Assembly: GCA_021307315.1 (NCBI GenBank)
Contig: JAJSPD010000027.1
Location: 372,001 to 436,000, forward strand
Length of the DNA: 64,000 nucleotides
Direction: 5' to 3'
From: Bisporella sp. PMI_857
Taxonomy: Eukaryota > Ascomycota > Leotiomycetes > Helotiales > Helotiaceae
Every line of letters begins with the position of its first letter. Within the stretch, counting starts at the first letter, position 1. Of the stretch, positions 21,487-32,787 are shown piece by piece. The notes beneath the pieces were generated by a model. That model made no database searches. It saw only the letters and a list, made by a program, of their open reading frames with translations, and was not told where the DNA came from. The position numbers were made by a program, and so were the translations under genes.

Positions 21487-22777
21487 ATGACCACACCTAA
21501 TGGCGGCTCTAATGAGCCATGCAAAATCATTGTGAGACGAGCATTCAAGAAATCGCGCCGTGGTTGTCGAACTTGCAAAGCTCGAAAAGTCAAAGTTAGA
21601 CAATGATCCCTCGATTAGGTCTTATACGTCCTGACGTCGAATACTATAGTGCGACGAGAAACATCCTTTATGTGGCAATTGTCGGCGGCGCTTTGTGGGT
21701 ATCGACTCATGTGACTTTGAGGATTTTATTCTGTCTTCCACTGCAGCCAACGTGGTTGCTAAGCATTCAAGAGGCGAGACTCAGCAAAGTGCAATCCAAC
21801 CTCAAATCACAATTTCCCCGCGCAATGGAGTACAGTCCTCGGAGTCGAGAGTTCTTGAGTTGCGACTCATGCACCATTACTCGACTTTCACGTGCAATGA
21901 GCTGCCCAAAGCCCACAGTTCACAAGGGAAACAGGTTTGGTCGATAAACATCCCGCGTTTATCATTCTACTCTGATGATGCGCTTAATGCTTTACTTGCA
22001 ATCTCGGCACTGCATCTTTTTGCACTCTGCCATGAAGATGCATCCCTTGCTTATAGAGCAAAGCTCTACTTCGACCGTGCTGTCAAACAGCATCGAGTGG
22101 CATTGAGTAAAGCGAATTGTGACAACGCGGAGTCCTTGCTCGCAACCGCCATTTTGATCACCCATTACACCTGGCTGGCTGCGCACACTCATGTAGGAGA
22201 TCAACCGTATGAGATTCCTGTACAGACATACCACATGGCAAGAAAAATAAAATCTTTAATAGAGTATTTGTGGCCATTATTCAAAGATTCAGGGTATCTG
22301 TGGTACGTTGAACAGGACCAAGAGGAAGAACCAGACACAGAGGTGGGACATCCCTTTCTAAGCAGCGTTCAAGAAGATCTTGCACGACTGTCTGAATCCT
22401 TTAATGACCAGAATACGTCTATTACCGATAGAATGGTGTATATGCATGCCATTCAAGAGCTTTCCTCATTGTCCAAAGCAATCGTCTCTTCGAAATACGT
22501 ACAGAGGACGCAAAATCGACTGGCGACAATGCCGCTACGCCTTCCTCCGAGGTTCCTCGAGCTTGTGGAGCAGAAAGACCCACGGTCACTAGTGTTAATA
22601 GCAAGAAATATAGCCCTGTTAAAGCTGATAGATGATGTCTGGTGGTTGCATGGTATTGGGCAGTCTCAGAGAGTTGCAGAGTACTCTATCAACGGAATCA
22701 AGGCAATGGTTGCGAGCGAATGGATGTGGGCTATGGACTGGCCACTAAGCCTTATTTGCCACAAAAACAAAGCATAA
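21487..22777 (+). CDS. Zn2Cys6 transcription factor, 411 aa, two exons
   Basis: Second regulator of the region. Exons 21487-21594 and 21650-22777; the 55-nt intron (GTTAGA...CTATAG, branch CCTGACG) falls inside the zinc cluster, as in the first regulator. Cysteines at 27, 30, 37, 44, 47 and 57 give C-x2-C-x6-C-x6-C-x2-C-x9-C; the last spacing is one longer than usual. The rest resembles the fungal-specific domain of short regulators: LEKRLMHHYSTFT-like start (LRLMHHYSTF), SIPRLSFYSDDALNALLAISALHLF-type helix, and a final SEWMWAMDWPL block. The predicted end comes soon after that block; an undetected terminal exon is possible because protein-like sequence continues in another frame to about 22839. 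Tail-to-tail with the methyltransferase. Confidence 0.82.
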
Positions 22778-23006
22778 CGAACCTTCTCGAAGCGAAGACT
22801 TACTGGCTAAATGAATGCCCTCAGAATTGCCCGGATTAGAGCCTTCCATTCTCTGCGTACATGACGCAGTCCACGGAACAATGGCTACAATACAACAAAC
22901 CCCAAGTCACCATCCTAGAAAAAAGTCGATTCCAATAATGGACAAGAACACCTCTATAGCAGCTTTCTCGTATGAACATAACTGAACAAGTTTGCTATAT
23001 ACCTAC
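22778..23006. other. convergent 3' intergenic region
   Basis: 229 bp between the stops of the regulator (+) and the methyltransferase (-). Nothing is recognised. Confidence 0.5.
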
Positions 23007-24366
23007 TCACCTCCTTTTAACGGCTTCAATCAGACCTTCAGTATCGCCCTCTCTCTCCCAGATACGGACAAGATCGAGTCCGACCTCATTTAACAACCCA
23101 GTCCACTGCGCCTTGCTTCTCTCCATGCCACTAAGTAGAGCGATCATGTTAATATCGAGTAATGCTGGCCAAAGTGGGGTTCCCATTTCAGGGAGAACTG
23201 ATTCAAAAATCAAAAGTTTGGAGTACCCAGGTTTCATTGCATTTACAATATGCCTAAGGATCTCGAGGCTTTTGGGGTCGGAATAGTCGTGCAAGATGTA
23301 ACGAAGGTAGTAAGCTCGTGCACCTGGCCTGAAATCAGCGATGCTTGGTCACCCGGAATGGGAGTCGTATTCTGTACCCTTAATTGGCTGTGGGGTGAAG
23401 AAATCATGTTTCATACGAACAATATCTTCGCTGAGCTCCTTTATATCATCGATCACAGGTGGCAAATCTTGCACCACAAGTTTTCCTTGTGCATCGGGGA
23501 ACGCCCGCTTGATTGCTTCGAGGTCTTCGCCTCTATTACCACCAACATCGACCAGGAGAATGGGGTCTTGCCCATCTACCTTGTAGCCATCAAAGAGAAT
23601 TGATTTGGCATCTGCAAAAGCGAACCAATCCACGCGATTCATCTTCTGGCCTGCCATTAAGTCATTAAAGTACCTCATTTGATCCGGATGTTGGATGAGC
23701 CAGGGGAACATCTGAAGATCAGTCTGGAAAGTGTCTTGGAAGCAGCCCATTGGACCTTGGGGGTTCTTGTAAGCAGTTTTATGAAGAAACTCAGGCATGT
23801 TAACCACTGATTTTGCTGCTTCATCAAACCTGCCAGCCGCGTTAGCAAGAGTTCGAAAATTAATAGGTGGGCGAGGCGAGCTTGCATGAACTTGAATCCA
23901 CCCTTAATAGCCTGAACCGTGAGAATTCGGGATATTGGATTGGCGTTGTAGGTTTCAATCCCGACCTCATCCACAATTTTCATGGCGGTTAGCGGTCTCA
24001 AGACACGAACTAGATGAGTGATACTTAGTTAGGGTTTGATGTAGTTTAGTCGAAAGGAGAAAACGAACCGATGAGCTGCTTGTCGGCGTTGGTAGCATTG
24101 GCTAGGTCTGCCGATGTCGTTGGACCATTACTACTCGAAATTGCATCAATCACTCCCATCTCCAGCGCAGTCCTTACACTTGCACTCTTATGAGGTTCCA
24201 TTATCATGCGCCAAATGAACTCCGGTGGTGACTCCAGAGATGTAGCATAGTTGTTAAGCATTCCTTGAAATTCTTTGCGAACAATATCGTTTCCCTGGAC
24301 TTCCTTCTGCAGTATCTTCAAAGTATTCTCGAAGTCGAGTAATCGCTCATGCAAAGAGGCAGACAT
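23007..24366 (-). CDS. S-adenosylmethionine-dependent O-methyltransferase (fungal natural-product type), 396 aa, four exons
   Basis: Methylates a hydroxyl on a small aromatic or polyketide-like molecule. Exons: 24366-24069, 24009-23886, 23829-23378, 23323-23007 (1191 nt, in frame). An N-terminal dimerisation helix region comes first; a winged-helix-like part with ALEMGVIDAISS follows, then the SAM-binding motif VDVGGNRG (about 234-241), KLVVQDLPPVI, and the catalytic-base segment YYLRYILHDYSD (His at about 303). Intron 1 has donor GTTCGT; intron 2 can be read as GC-AG (23830-23885, branch GCTAAC) or as a weak GT-AG six bases longer, both in frame. A TATATAAA sequence lies about 130 bp upstream on the minus strand (near 24499-24507). 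Typical of secondary-metabolite clusters. Confidence 0.9.
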
Positions 24367-26262
24367 ATTAATGAAGGAGAATAACTCAAATATACAGAGA
24401 TGGTGAAATAGATAATTGCAGGTAGCTGGTCGTTAGCAAAGCGTGGTGACAGGTTGACGATTGAGAAGATTTACTGAACATATTGGAATCGAGGCTTTTT
24501 ATATAAATGATGGGTCTCCCATTGAACTCAATGCTATGCCCGTTAGGAAAAATAGAGGAACCCGAACGCGAGCGTAAATATTATCTTCCACCTAGTCTCG
24601 TCCTTGTTAATCAATAGGCCGCCACTCCTCGTCAGAACTGCATAGCAAGTATCATGCTTCGATATAATAGGGTGGGGTTTGTTCTACAAAAGCCAAGATA
24701 TGTACAAGTTAACACATGAGCTGCATAAATATTTCGGGTTCGTGACATTTCCCTAGAAAGTCCTATTTCCAAGCCCACCGCTTGAGCTACTGAAATAGAC
24801 CACCTTGTGGCTGATGTGGTAATTTCAGAGAGGAGATTTATTTTTCTCGGGTTCGTGAGAATTCCTGTATAGGGCTTAGCGTCTGGGAGACAATTCCAAC
24901 TATAGAACAGGGAAAATATTATATAACTTACGGCAACGTCCCTTTGACAACCACTTTCACTTCCATTCCTAATTCAGGGGCATACTATTTCGCATCTTCA
25001 CAAGATCAAATTTTCCTCAAAATTATATAATCTTAAGAAATAACTACCAGCAAAGGGAATCAAACCTTATGCTCTATCAAGTTCAGAGAACTACCCAAAT
25101 AATGCCATCGGTAATCTTCCGTATATGTTAGAGCAAGGAGCGCAGTCTTGGGTCCTTAATACATGGTCCTGCTTTGTATTTAATGCGCCACCCCAAATTG
25201 AAAGTCAGTACGAAATGGTCAAGTTTACTGATAGGCCGTTTGATTTTAAACAGCAATTGAAGGTTTCAGATAAACTGGTATGCTCTAAATGTGCTCGAGC
25301 CTTACATTGCTGATATGAAATTTGCGGGAGCATCTGCACGACCTTCTACTTTCACATACTCCAGTCAACCTTTGATGTATCGAGGCTTGTTACATGGGAG
25401 ACTTCCACATAGCGGAATAACACTTTGAAACAGCCGATTTTAAGGTGCCCATATTGGAACTCATCATATAGAAAACCTCTCCATATCAGAAGACCGGCAT
25501 GGGAAGTAGGCTTCGGATGTATGAAATGGAGACTATAGCAAGCCTTTTGTCACTAGTCTTGAGTGCCGAGATTTTTATAAGCTCAGCAATTTTGTTCGTA
25601 TACCTACTTGACAGAAAAGAGCCTTCTTACTTGTAGAAGTGGAATGCATGATTGGATCATTTTTTGCCTAGGTTAACTGCGGAGGAGGATTTGGGTGCGG
25701 GAGCCTTATCTTGTGGGAGCCTCTTGTTTGTACAATTGAAACGTCGACCATTAGAGCCTTGGCATAACCCATGATAGTTAAACGAAGCTTTTACTTGCGC
25801 TTCTTAACCTTACAACAAAACACATATGAATATATATTTTTTTGTGATTTGTTTTAATTAGATTTAAATAAATCAACTTTTAAATCTTTTCGTTGTTGTT
25901 TAAAATACAAGCGGCATGCCTTGGTTTGGTGTGGTAAGAATGCTAAGGCGCTAGGATACATGTGACCCAAAGTCTTACAAACTAAACCAAAAACTCCCAA
26001 TTAGGAAAATTCAAGCAGAATGATTGAGCTACGTGTATATGCATAAGAAGCATATGGAATGTGCTCCAAGGAAACAACGGAGCCGAGTCTTCATGGAATA
26101 TGATGCTACTTATAACACCTGTAGCGTTCTTTCGGTCCTCCAAGGCCAGGAGTCGCGTTCATAACCTTATTATACCTTCAATTTTCCGTCTTTGAACCAG
26201 TTACAGAAACATCTATGAACTCCTTTATGGTAATTGACAAACTACAGCAGTTAAAATTCACC
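24367..26262. other. intergenic between methyltransferase and GST
   Basis: About 1.9 kb. No TCGGAA-TTCCG palindrome was seen here, unlike the three divergent promoters to the left. A 62-codon frame at 25125-25313 reads somewhat like protein but has no start context or splice partners; it may be a decayed fragment. Positions 25840-25900 are very AT-rich. Confidence 0.45.
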
Positions 26263-27007
26263 ATGCCGCACATCACATTCTATTACGCTCCAGGTGCATG
26301 CTCCTTGGCACCTCATATCCTCCTCCGAGAAGCTGGTCTTGAGGTCGAACATATGGCGGCTACGGTAAACCAGACAACTGTCAGATTCCCGGATGGATTT
26401 GAGAAAATAAACCCAAGCATGCAGGTTCCTGTGCTTTCCCTTGATGGGGTGTATATCACTGAAGTATCTGCGATCGCAACAGCAAGCAAGTCATCTCCCA
26501 GGGAACCCCATTAGAAATTTACTTATGAGGCTGTTTTCACTGCATTATGCTTACTGCAAATATTCACTAACCGCTACCATTTATGCAGTCTCAAATCTCG
26601 TTCCCGATATGCACCTCATGGGCAAGACATCTATTGAGAGAGTCAGAGTCTACGAATGGATGAATTGGTTGTCTGGGACATTGCACGGCCGTGGTTTTGG
26701 CCCGCTCTACAGACCGGAACGTTACACAGATGAGGAGGCTGCCTTCGACGGTCTCCAGAAGAAAGCAGTGCAGCACATCAAATGGTGCTACGAGTTTATC
26801 GAGAAAAAAATAGATGGTACGCATGCGGTCGGAGGCTTACTCACAGCCGTAGATCCGTACCTGCTAGTCTTCTATAGATGGGGCAATGGCGCGGTTGGCC
26901 TCGACATGAAGGATTATCCAAAATATACCGCCCTGATAAAGAATCTAGTGAATCGTGCGGAGGTCAAGGCTACCCTAAAGATTGAGGATATTGACTCGAC
27001 TTTGTAA
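26263..27007 (+). CDS. glutathione S-transferase, 213 aa, two exons
   Basis: Cytosolic GST with an N-terminal thioredoxin-like half and a C-terminal helical half. The start MPHITFYYAPGACSLAPHI is the family N-terminus, so ATG 26263 is preferred over the upstream ATG 26215. Exons 26263-26485 and 26589-27007 sum to 642 nt, in frame. The intron (26486-26588) has a GC donor (A|GCAAGT) and acceptor TATGCAG; the join gives TAISNLVPDMHLMGK, and no GT donor in the correct phase was found. VPVLSLDG (glutathione-site loop) and ERVRVYEWMNWLSG (start of the helical domain) are clear. May conjugate a reactive intermediate of the neighbouring pathway. Confidence 0.9.
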
Positions 27008-27602
27008 TGCGGTGGAAATCTTGCCAGTCACCCAGGCATGGCAACAAGTCAAGTTATTGTCTCTGCTTTAGAAAATGCCCCAGGAATAACAAATTCTATG
27101 CCAGCAACTTCTCTCTATGTGTTACGGTATAGATTTAGGATTAAGACGTGATGCTCTTGCAACGCCAGTTTGTGCAATCTAAGGCAGCAAAGAGTACTAC
27201 AACCTGAGACATTTCATAACATATACAACATGATACCAGCAACGCAAGCATCGAGCTCATTGAATTCATTCCATCAAGGATCCCCCCAAACATCTGCAGA
27301 TAACAGCAGTCCAGCACGTAATAGGCCATAGAAACCTGTTGAACATGCATTGTGAACTTTCACAGCATATTTCACCGCACCGTCCAAACTATCAATAACT
27401 TCACTTTGTAGGCTCTAGGACAACCTGTAGACCACCATACGCTCATTCACAAAAGGAACAAGGAAAGCCAGCAAACATGGACTCAAGTACAGCATTTGTC
27501 AAACCCGCAATACTTTTGCTATGCAAGTACTCTTCTGCCGTATAATACACTCCGGGTATCCATCCCAAACGCCATGCCGTGCATTCATACGCTTCATACT
27601 CG
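27008..27602. other. convergent 3' intergenic region at the accessory/core boundary
   Basis: 595 bp between the stops of the GST (+) and SEC11 (-). No gene is supported. Confidence 0.5.
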
Positions 27603-28189
27603 TTATTCTCGCTGTAGGACTACCACCAAACCCATTATACCCAGCATTACAGTCTTCAACCACGGATGCTCACTCAGGAGAATAGTCACATAGCCCACAA
27701 ACGGAATGTATCCGACTACACTACCAATAATATCCTCTCTCACTAGGTAATCCTGGCCGCGGGCATATAATTCGGTATCATCGGAAAGATTGTTGTCACC
27801 CTTTGTCAGAAGCTGTGCTTTTGGTCTATTGCGCAATTAATCTTCGATCATATCTAACGACGGCACAATTTGGCCAGCACAGCATGAACTCACCCTTGAC
27901 CGAATTTCCTTACCACCCGGTGCACAATTGGGATGTCCTTGCCTTTAACATTATATACCACAATCTCACCAACCTTTGTTTCTTCGACTAGGTTGCGGTT
28001 CCATAGGAACAGAAGATCTCCACGCTGGAAAGCCGGCTCCATGGAGCCGGAGAGGACGACGACAATTGGTGAGGGCGAATCTGCAACGACAGAGATACCT
28101 TTCCACATCATGAACGCGGTGGAGAGGACGAGGCCGAAGTTGAGGATTTGGGCGGCAGCTTGCCGAGGATTCTGGAGGGCCGAGAGCAT
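27603..28189 (-). CDS. sec11: signal peptidase complex catalytic subunit SEC11, 172 aa
   Basis: ER-membrane serine protease that removes signal peptides during translocation. Exons 28189-27894 and 27825-27603 (519 nt, in frame); 68-nt intron GTGAGT...CAATAG. One N-terminal membrane segment (about residues 15-35), then the catalytic signatures: Ser49 in LSGSMEPAF, His90 in IVHRVV, and Asp109/Asp115 in KGDNNLSDD, with the same order and spacing as the yeast Ser-His-Asp set. The C-terminal hydrophobic segment ends in [10 protein letters not shown]. Essential single-copy gene in fungi; marks the start of the conserved part of the window. Confidence 0.96.
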
Positions 28190-29429
28190 GATTGCTGTTG
28201 CAGTTTTCGCTCAGAAAAGGTACAGGCTGGCGGGATGAGGTATACGTATGCAATTTTATGGGTATGTATGCGCGTACGTGTATGTGGCGGATGAACAGAG
28301 AGGTATTCTGATATACTCTGATTTTCCTTCGTGTTAAAGTTGTGGACACGATAATAGTTCTTGGGTGCATTAGATGCGGCACACGCGAGTTGCAAGGTGG
28401 CTGTTGTGTCGGCTGTCTGTCTGTGTTGGGGCTCCCGGTAGGCTACTTAAGGTTAACCGATCTGCCCTGAAGAGCCCCCAACCAGAAGCCCAAGAGCCTG
28501 AATGCAGGGGCTACTGAACGATGGTACTGGGCTTATTGTTCCACTAGTGTCGCCCGGGTGAGATTGATTATGTCATCATTTTTTCAGCATTCACCAGATT
28601 TATAATCTACACGTAATAAGGTTATTAATAAGAAAGTATACAATGAACACTTACATCAACGTCATCTTCCATCCTCTATGGTATTGCTTTCTTCTATTGT
28701 GTTTCCGGTCCAGGAGGCTGTGGTAATTGTACCCTCATAAGAAAGTGTCTGATAAGAAAAAGCTAGGATTATCTTGATCTATTTCTTCCGTGGAGGTGGG
28801 AGTCTGGTCTCACAAGAATATAAGAAGGACTTGGTGACCATGCGGTCATGGTTGTATTTCTTCGGTGTTTTATATGCTCTACATAAAGCTGCCGTGGTTA
28901 CGAATACTATACTTTACCATAAAGTAAAGGCCCCGGCCTCTATCGCTCCTGCTTAACACTGGCATCGAGGTTCCTTCTACCATGAGCATCATATACCCGG
29001 CATGGGAAGTCAAGTTCCCTTTACCTCCTTTCCTTTTTATTTCTTCCTTCAAGTCTTTCTCTTCCTCCCATATAATCACATCCCTTCAACAGCCAGCTTC
29101 TTGTCCTTGCCACGCAACGTTCAAAATCTTCAACTGTCGATAACACTACCTGCGGACACTTCACCGTCCCATCTACGGTAACATTGTCTCACACCTGCTA
29201 TCTACTACACCAACCAGTGAGAACACGCGACCTTTTGGTGTCGTCAGGGGTTGCATCGGGATTTGTGTAAAGGTACGTCGGTTTCCTATCATCCTCGGAA
29301 GGGACTTCACCAATTTGTCTTTGTTCCAACCTCATTCAGCGCCGTACGTGCTTTACAAACTAACAAGTTCTGAGGGAAAGCAGTTTAGCACTGTATCCTC
29401 AGAGTCGTCCTATAAGCCTTCCTTACGTT
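28190..29429. other. divergent intergenic region
   Basis: 1.24 kb upstream of both SEC11 (-) and the membrane protein (+). Low-complexity CT-rich tract at 29020-29080. No gene is supported. Confidence 0.5.
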
Positions 29430-30603
29430 ATGTCTTCCTCAACCTCGCTACTACCAAAGGACATCCAAAAGAAGGATGATCATGTAAGAGCCGGCAGAAA
29501 CTTCTTCTTGTGCTCGGATCTGACAAGCTAATTAGCCCATCTTCTCTCGGATTTGTCATTCTCCATGGATAAGCATTGGTCAAAAGACGTTAGTCATACT
29601 TCGCCTTGCGATCGCCATATACTCGATTTCTAGCCTCATTTCCATAGTTCACTTTGAAGTAGACTACTTGCGCTTTGGCGCGCTGGTTTTCTTCGACTTT
29701 GCAAACTATAGTTGGCTGCTCCAAGTCATATACTCAATCATAGCAGCTGTAGGTCTGGGTTCATGGGAGCAGATTAATCCTCACGCTGATGGTCTACTTT
29801 CACAGATCTGGACTTTTATGCATCTCTATTACCCTGAACATGAACAGCCAGGTGATGGCTCGCCAGGGGATCGTCTACAGCGATTCTTTTCTCCACCACA
29901 TCAGAACGCTAGAGGTTGTTGCACTAACAACCGTATCTTTTTCAGCATCTTTCATACATCAACCGTAACCTACCCATTCGTAGTCACCTTCATCTATTGG
30001 GCAATCCTAGTACCACAGAAGAAGACGTTAATCCCAGGTAGTTGTTCCATAAGATGCTGTGTTGAGGATTACTGACATGAGCGCAAGCTGGTGAGACCTT
30101 CCAACACGGTTGGCACACTGGATTTTATCTTCTGCACAAGTATTGTATCAATGTCCTCCTTGCGATCATTGAGGTGTTCTTCCTGAGCAGTATCACCCGT
30201 CAATATGTAAGTCTCCGATCTAGCTCTTATCCCTTTCTATCTCCTTAACGAATTTGTGCCGCGGCTGACCGAAGCACAGCCAATCTGGGCTCATGTCAAC
30301 GGTTTGATTGTGGTGTCACTCATCTACGTGGGATGGGCGTTTATTGGGAGATACACTGTTGGTCGATTCACCTACTACATGTTCGATCATAGATTGGTGG
30401 GCTGGGAGTACGTTATCACTGCGATTGTCATCTTCATTGCATTGGGTCAAGCATGTAAGTGCGGCTAATCTTCCTCAAAACACGAGCTGACTAGTGTAGC
30501 CCTTACGGTTATCCATTTTCTCACCCGTTTTCGCGAGGTACTGTGCAGTAAGTGCCAGGAGAGGAACAACGATTACCAGCGCATTGATCATGGAAGCGAT
30601 TGA
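29430..30603 (+). CDS. multi-pass membrane protein, about 300-317 aa
   Basis: Hydrophobic protein with about six membrane segments, similar in layout to FAR-17a/AIG1-like proteins: first helix near LVILRLAIAIYSISSLIS, then WLLQVIYSIIAA, HTSTVTYPFVVTFIYWAIL, FYLLHKYCINVLLAIIEVFF, HVNGLIVVSLIYVGWAFIG and YVITAIVIFIALGQA, with a cytosolic tail KCQERNNDYQ. Exons: 29430-29483, 29536-30037, 30088-30206, 30280-30454, 30500-30603 (954 nt, in frame). A stop-free 57-nt intron probably lies inside exon 2 (GTAGGT near 29749, acceptor TTTCACAG at about 29805), and the poorly conserved-looking stretch at 29855-29940 may hold another that could not be resolved. The function is not known; the family call is tentative. 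Confidence 0.6.
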
Positions 30604-31861
30604 AGAGCTATTCCTCCGGAAGACGGGCCAGCGGGAGCTACCGTACGAGGAAGCAGCTTTGTACACGCGAAGTGAAAGCATGACTAGACCGGAAAGGGTA
30701 TTATTTGATTAGGCTGTGATGGTTTCCTCTATGTTAGACCTATAACACTACGTTATTAGTGAAGCACGAAACTGGTTGATGAGGTATCCTTTTACACCGG
30801 TACTTGGGCATCTTTATCCGATAGATTGTACTTCTTAATGAGAGGGAAGGTGTCTAAGTGCACGACTTCATTCGCGGACACTCCCCTGGCCTCCCTGGGA
30901 CTCGTGACCTAATCTGTGCATGTTATCAATACACTGTCGTGTCACTTACTGAGAGGCGTCTAATCTGACCAAGTTAAGTATCTCTGGTTCACAGCTTCAT
31001 CTCATGGAAGGCCATCGACTCCTGAGGACGTTTGTCGTGACTTGCAGCCGCATCTCCCAAATGTTCCCCATGCAACTGCCATGCATGTGTGATGTGTCCC
31101 AGGGACGGGTGGCTCTGATTTGCCTGCTCCGCCTCAACCTCCCACGTCTCCCACCACAGCAACACAATCCACACCCTAGCAGGCATCAATCGTGACGCAT
31201 CTCTGCCCTGAACATATGGTAGACGAATTACAAGCACCGCAGCACACAACAGTTAATACATCTCATATGCAATATGGCGAGCCGCCGCCAATGGGAGGCG
31301 CCTAATTCGCATCATGTGATCCCTGCCTAACGTACACAGGTTTTCTTCCGTGTCGCGATGCTCATTCTTTCTGTTTCCTTCTCCCTCACCACACCATTCG
31401 GGTCGCAAACAACACACCAAGCAACTTCTCTAGTCTTTCTTTAATTTTCAATTGAAGAGAGGATAGTGATTTGGCTTCCTGGACCCTGTCAATCCTTTTA
31501 TTGTGCGTCAGTCAAGTAAGTCATGTAAACACTTCCCCCACCAGGCACCCATCGCCGCTTGCGCCCGTGTTATTATTGGTCGGTGCACATTGCTCTTCTC
31601 TCTCTCTACTTGCAGTCACGGCCATATGGCATACTCAATATGGTTAGGCATCAAAGTACATACCGCTGACTTTGCCATCATCACCAATAGGTAAGGTGGG
31701 AGGTTGAGATTCACGCTCTTTTCGTCACTCGTTCAAATTCTCTTCGCGGGAGGAGGGGTATAAGATATCAACAACTGTCAATCCAAAACCTAGTCAAACA
31801 TCGCGATCCCTTTTGCATACCACGAAAGCGTATCTGCCGAAAATCTAGGAACCACACAATC
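30604..31861. other. intergenic, promoter side of the BTB gene
   Basis: 1.26 kb; no gene is supported. A CT-rich region (31370-31440) and AAC-rich leader precede the ATG at 31862. Confidence 0.45.
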
Positions 31862-32787
31862 ATGTTTCGCTCGTTTCGCTCTCAAGATCGGGTGGAGAAG
31901 GTTGTCAAGTTGAAGAAGTCATATCGCGACCCTGCGAAGTTGGCGAAAGTGCAGCAGTCGTTCGAGCAGAGAAGCCCTCCCGTGGGCTCCGTTGGTTCTC
32001 GCAGTCAGCCTGCGCTGGGCCGGAGCTCGTTAGAAACGGGCCATCTGACCTCGCCCATTGTCACCTTTACCGTGGGTAAGGAAGGACGACTGTTTGCGGC
32101 GCATGAGGATGTATTGGCGGCGAGCCCGTACTTTGCGGCAGCTTGTCGTACCCAGTTCAGATCCGATGCGCCGAGTAGGAGAATCGATCTTCCGGATGAA
32201 GAACCGGAGATATTCAGCTGTGTTCTGGAGTACCTATACGTAAGGATCATACTTTCCATATTGAGCGTGACGAACATGCTAACCACCCAACGCAGAAGGG
32301 AGATTACTACCCCCGTTTGTTGCACAACAAACGCCGAAACTCTTGGGAACTCGAAGACGCAGTGAAGTCTCCAAACCCCGAAAACCCAGGTGGTCGCGGC
32401 TCCGTCGAGGCTACAAGCTATATATCTAGCGTGGGCGAGCACTTGCTCAAGGACACCGTCATATACTGCGCGGCTGAGAAGTACGGACTTGAAGAGCTCA
32501 AGCGCCTTGCGCTTCGGAAGCAAGGTCTGCAGAGCGGCATCGAGGTCGCCACTATCCTCCGTTCAGCGCGGTATGCGTATGACAACACGCCAGACTCGGA
32601 CTCACGGCTCCGCGCTCATTATCTCGCCCTGATTATCAGATGTCGCAAGACATTTAAGCGGAGTGGTACCATGCAGATGGAAATGGAGAGTGGTGGGAAG
32701 CTTTTCTTTGACCTGTTTGTGGCATTGTGCAATCATGTTGATGATATTGTGGATATAGGGTATGTTTTGCCTTCGGAGTATGGATAA
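31862..32787 (+). CDS. BTB/POZ-domain protein, 289 aa
   Basis: Two exons (31862-32239, 32296-32787; 870 nt, in frame) with a 56-nt intron GTAAGG...ATGCTAACC...CGCAG. After a basic, Ser-rich N-terminus of about 60 residues the BTB fold starts: PIVTFTVGKEGRLFAAHEDVL is the start, ASPYFAAACR the oligomerisation helix, and IDLPDEEPEIFSCVLEYLY the core end, continuing across the intron to YYPRLL. The rest, with VIYCAAEKYGLEELKRLA, is the usual helical extension. Fungal proteins of this shape may be substrate adaptors of CUL3 ubiquitin ligases or simple scaffolds; no second domain is visible. Confidence 0.88.

Noticed and set aside
25125..25313. 62-codon frame between methyltransferase and GST
   Set aside because: Too short, no splice signals that extend it and no family recognised.
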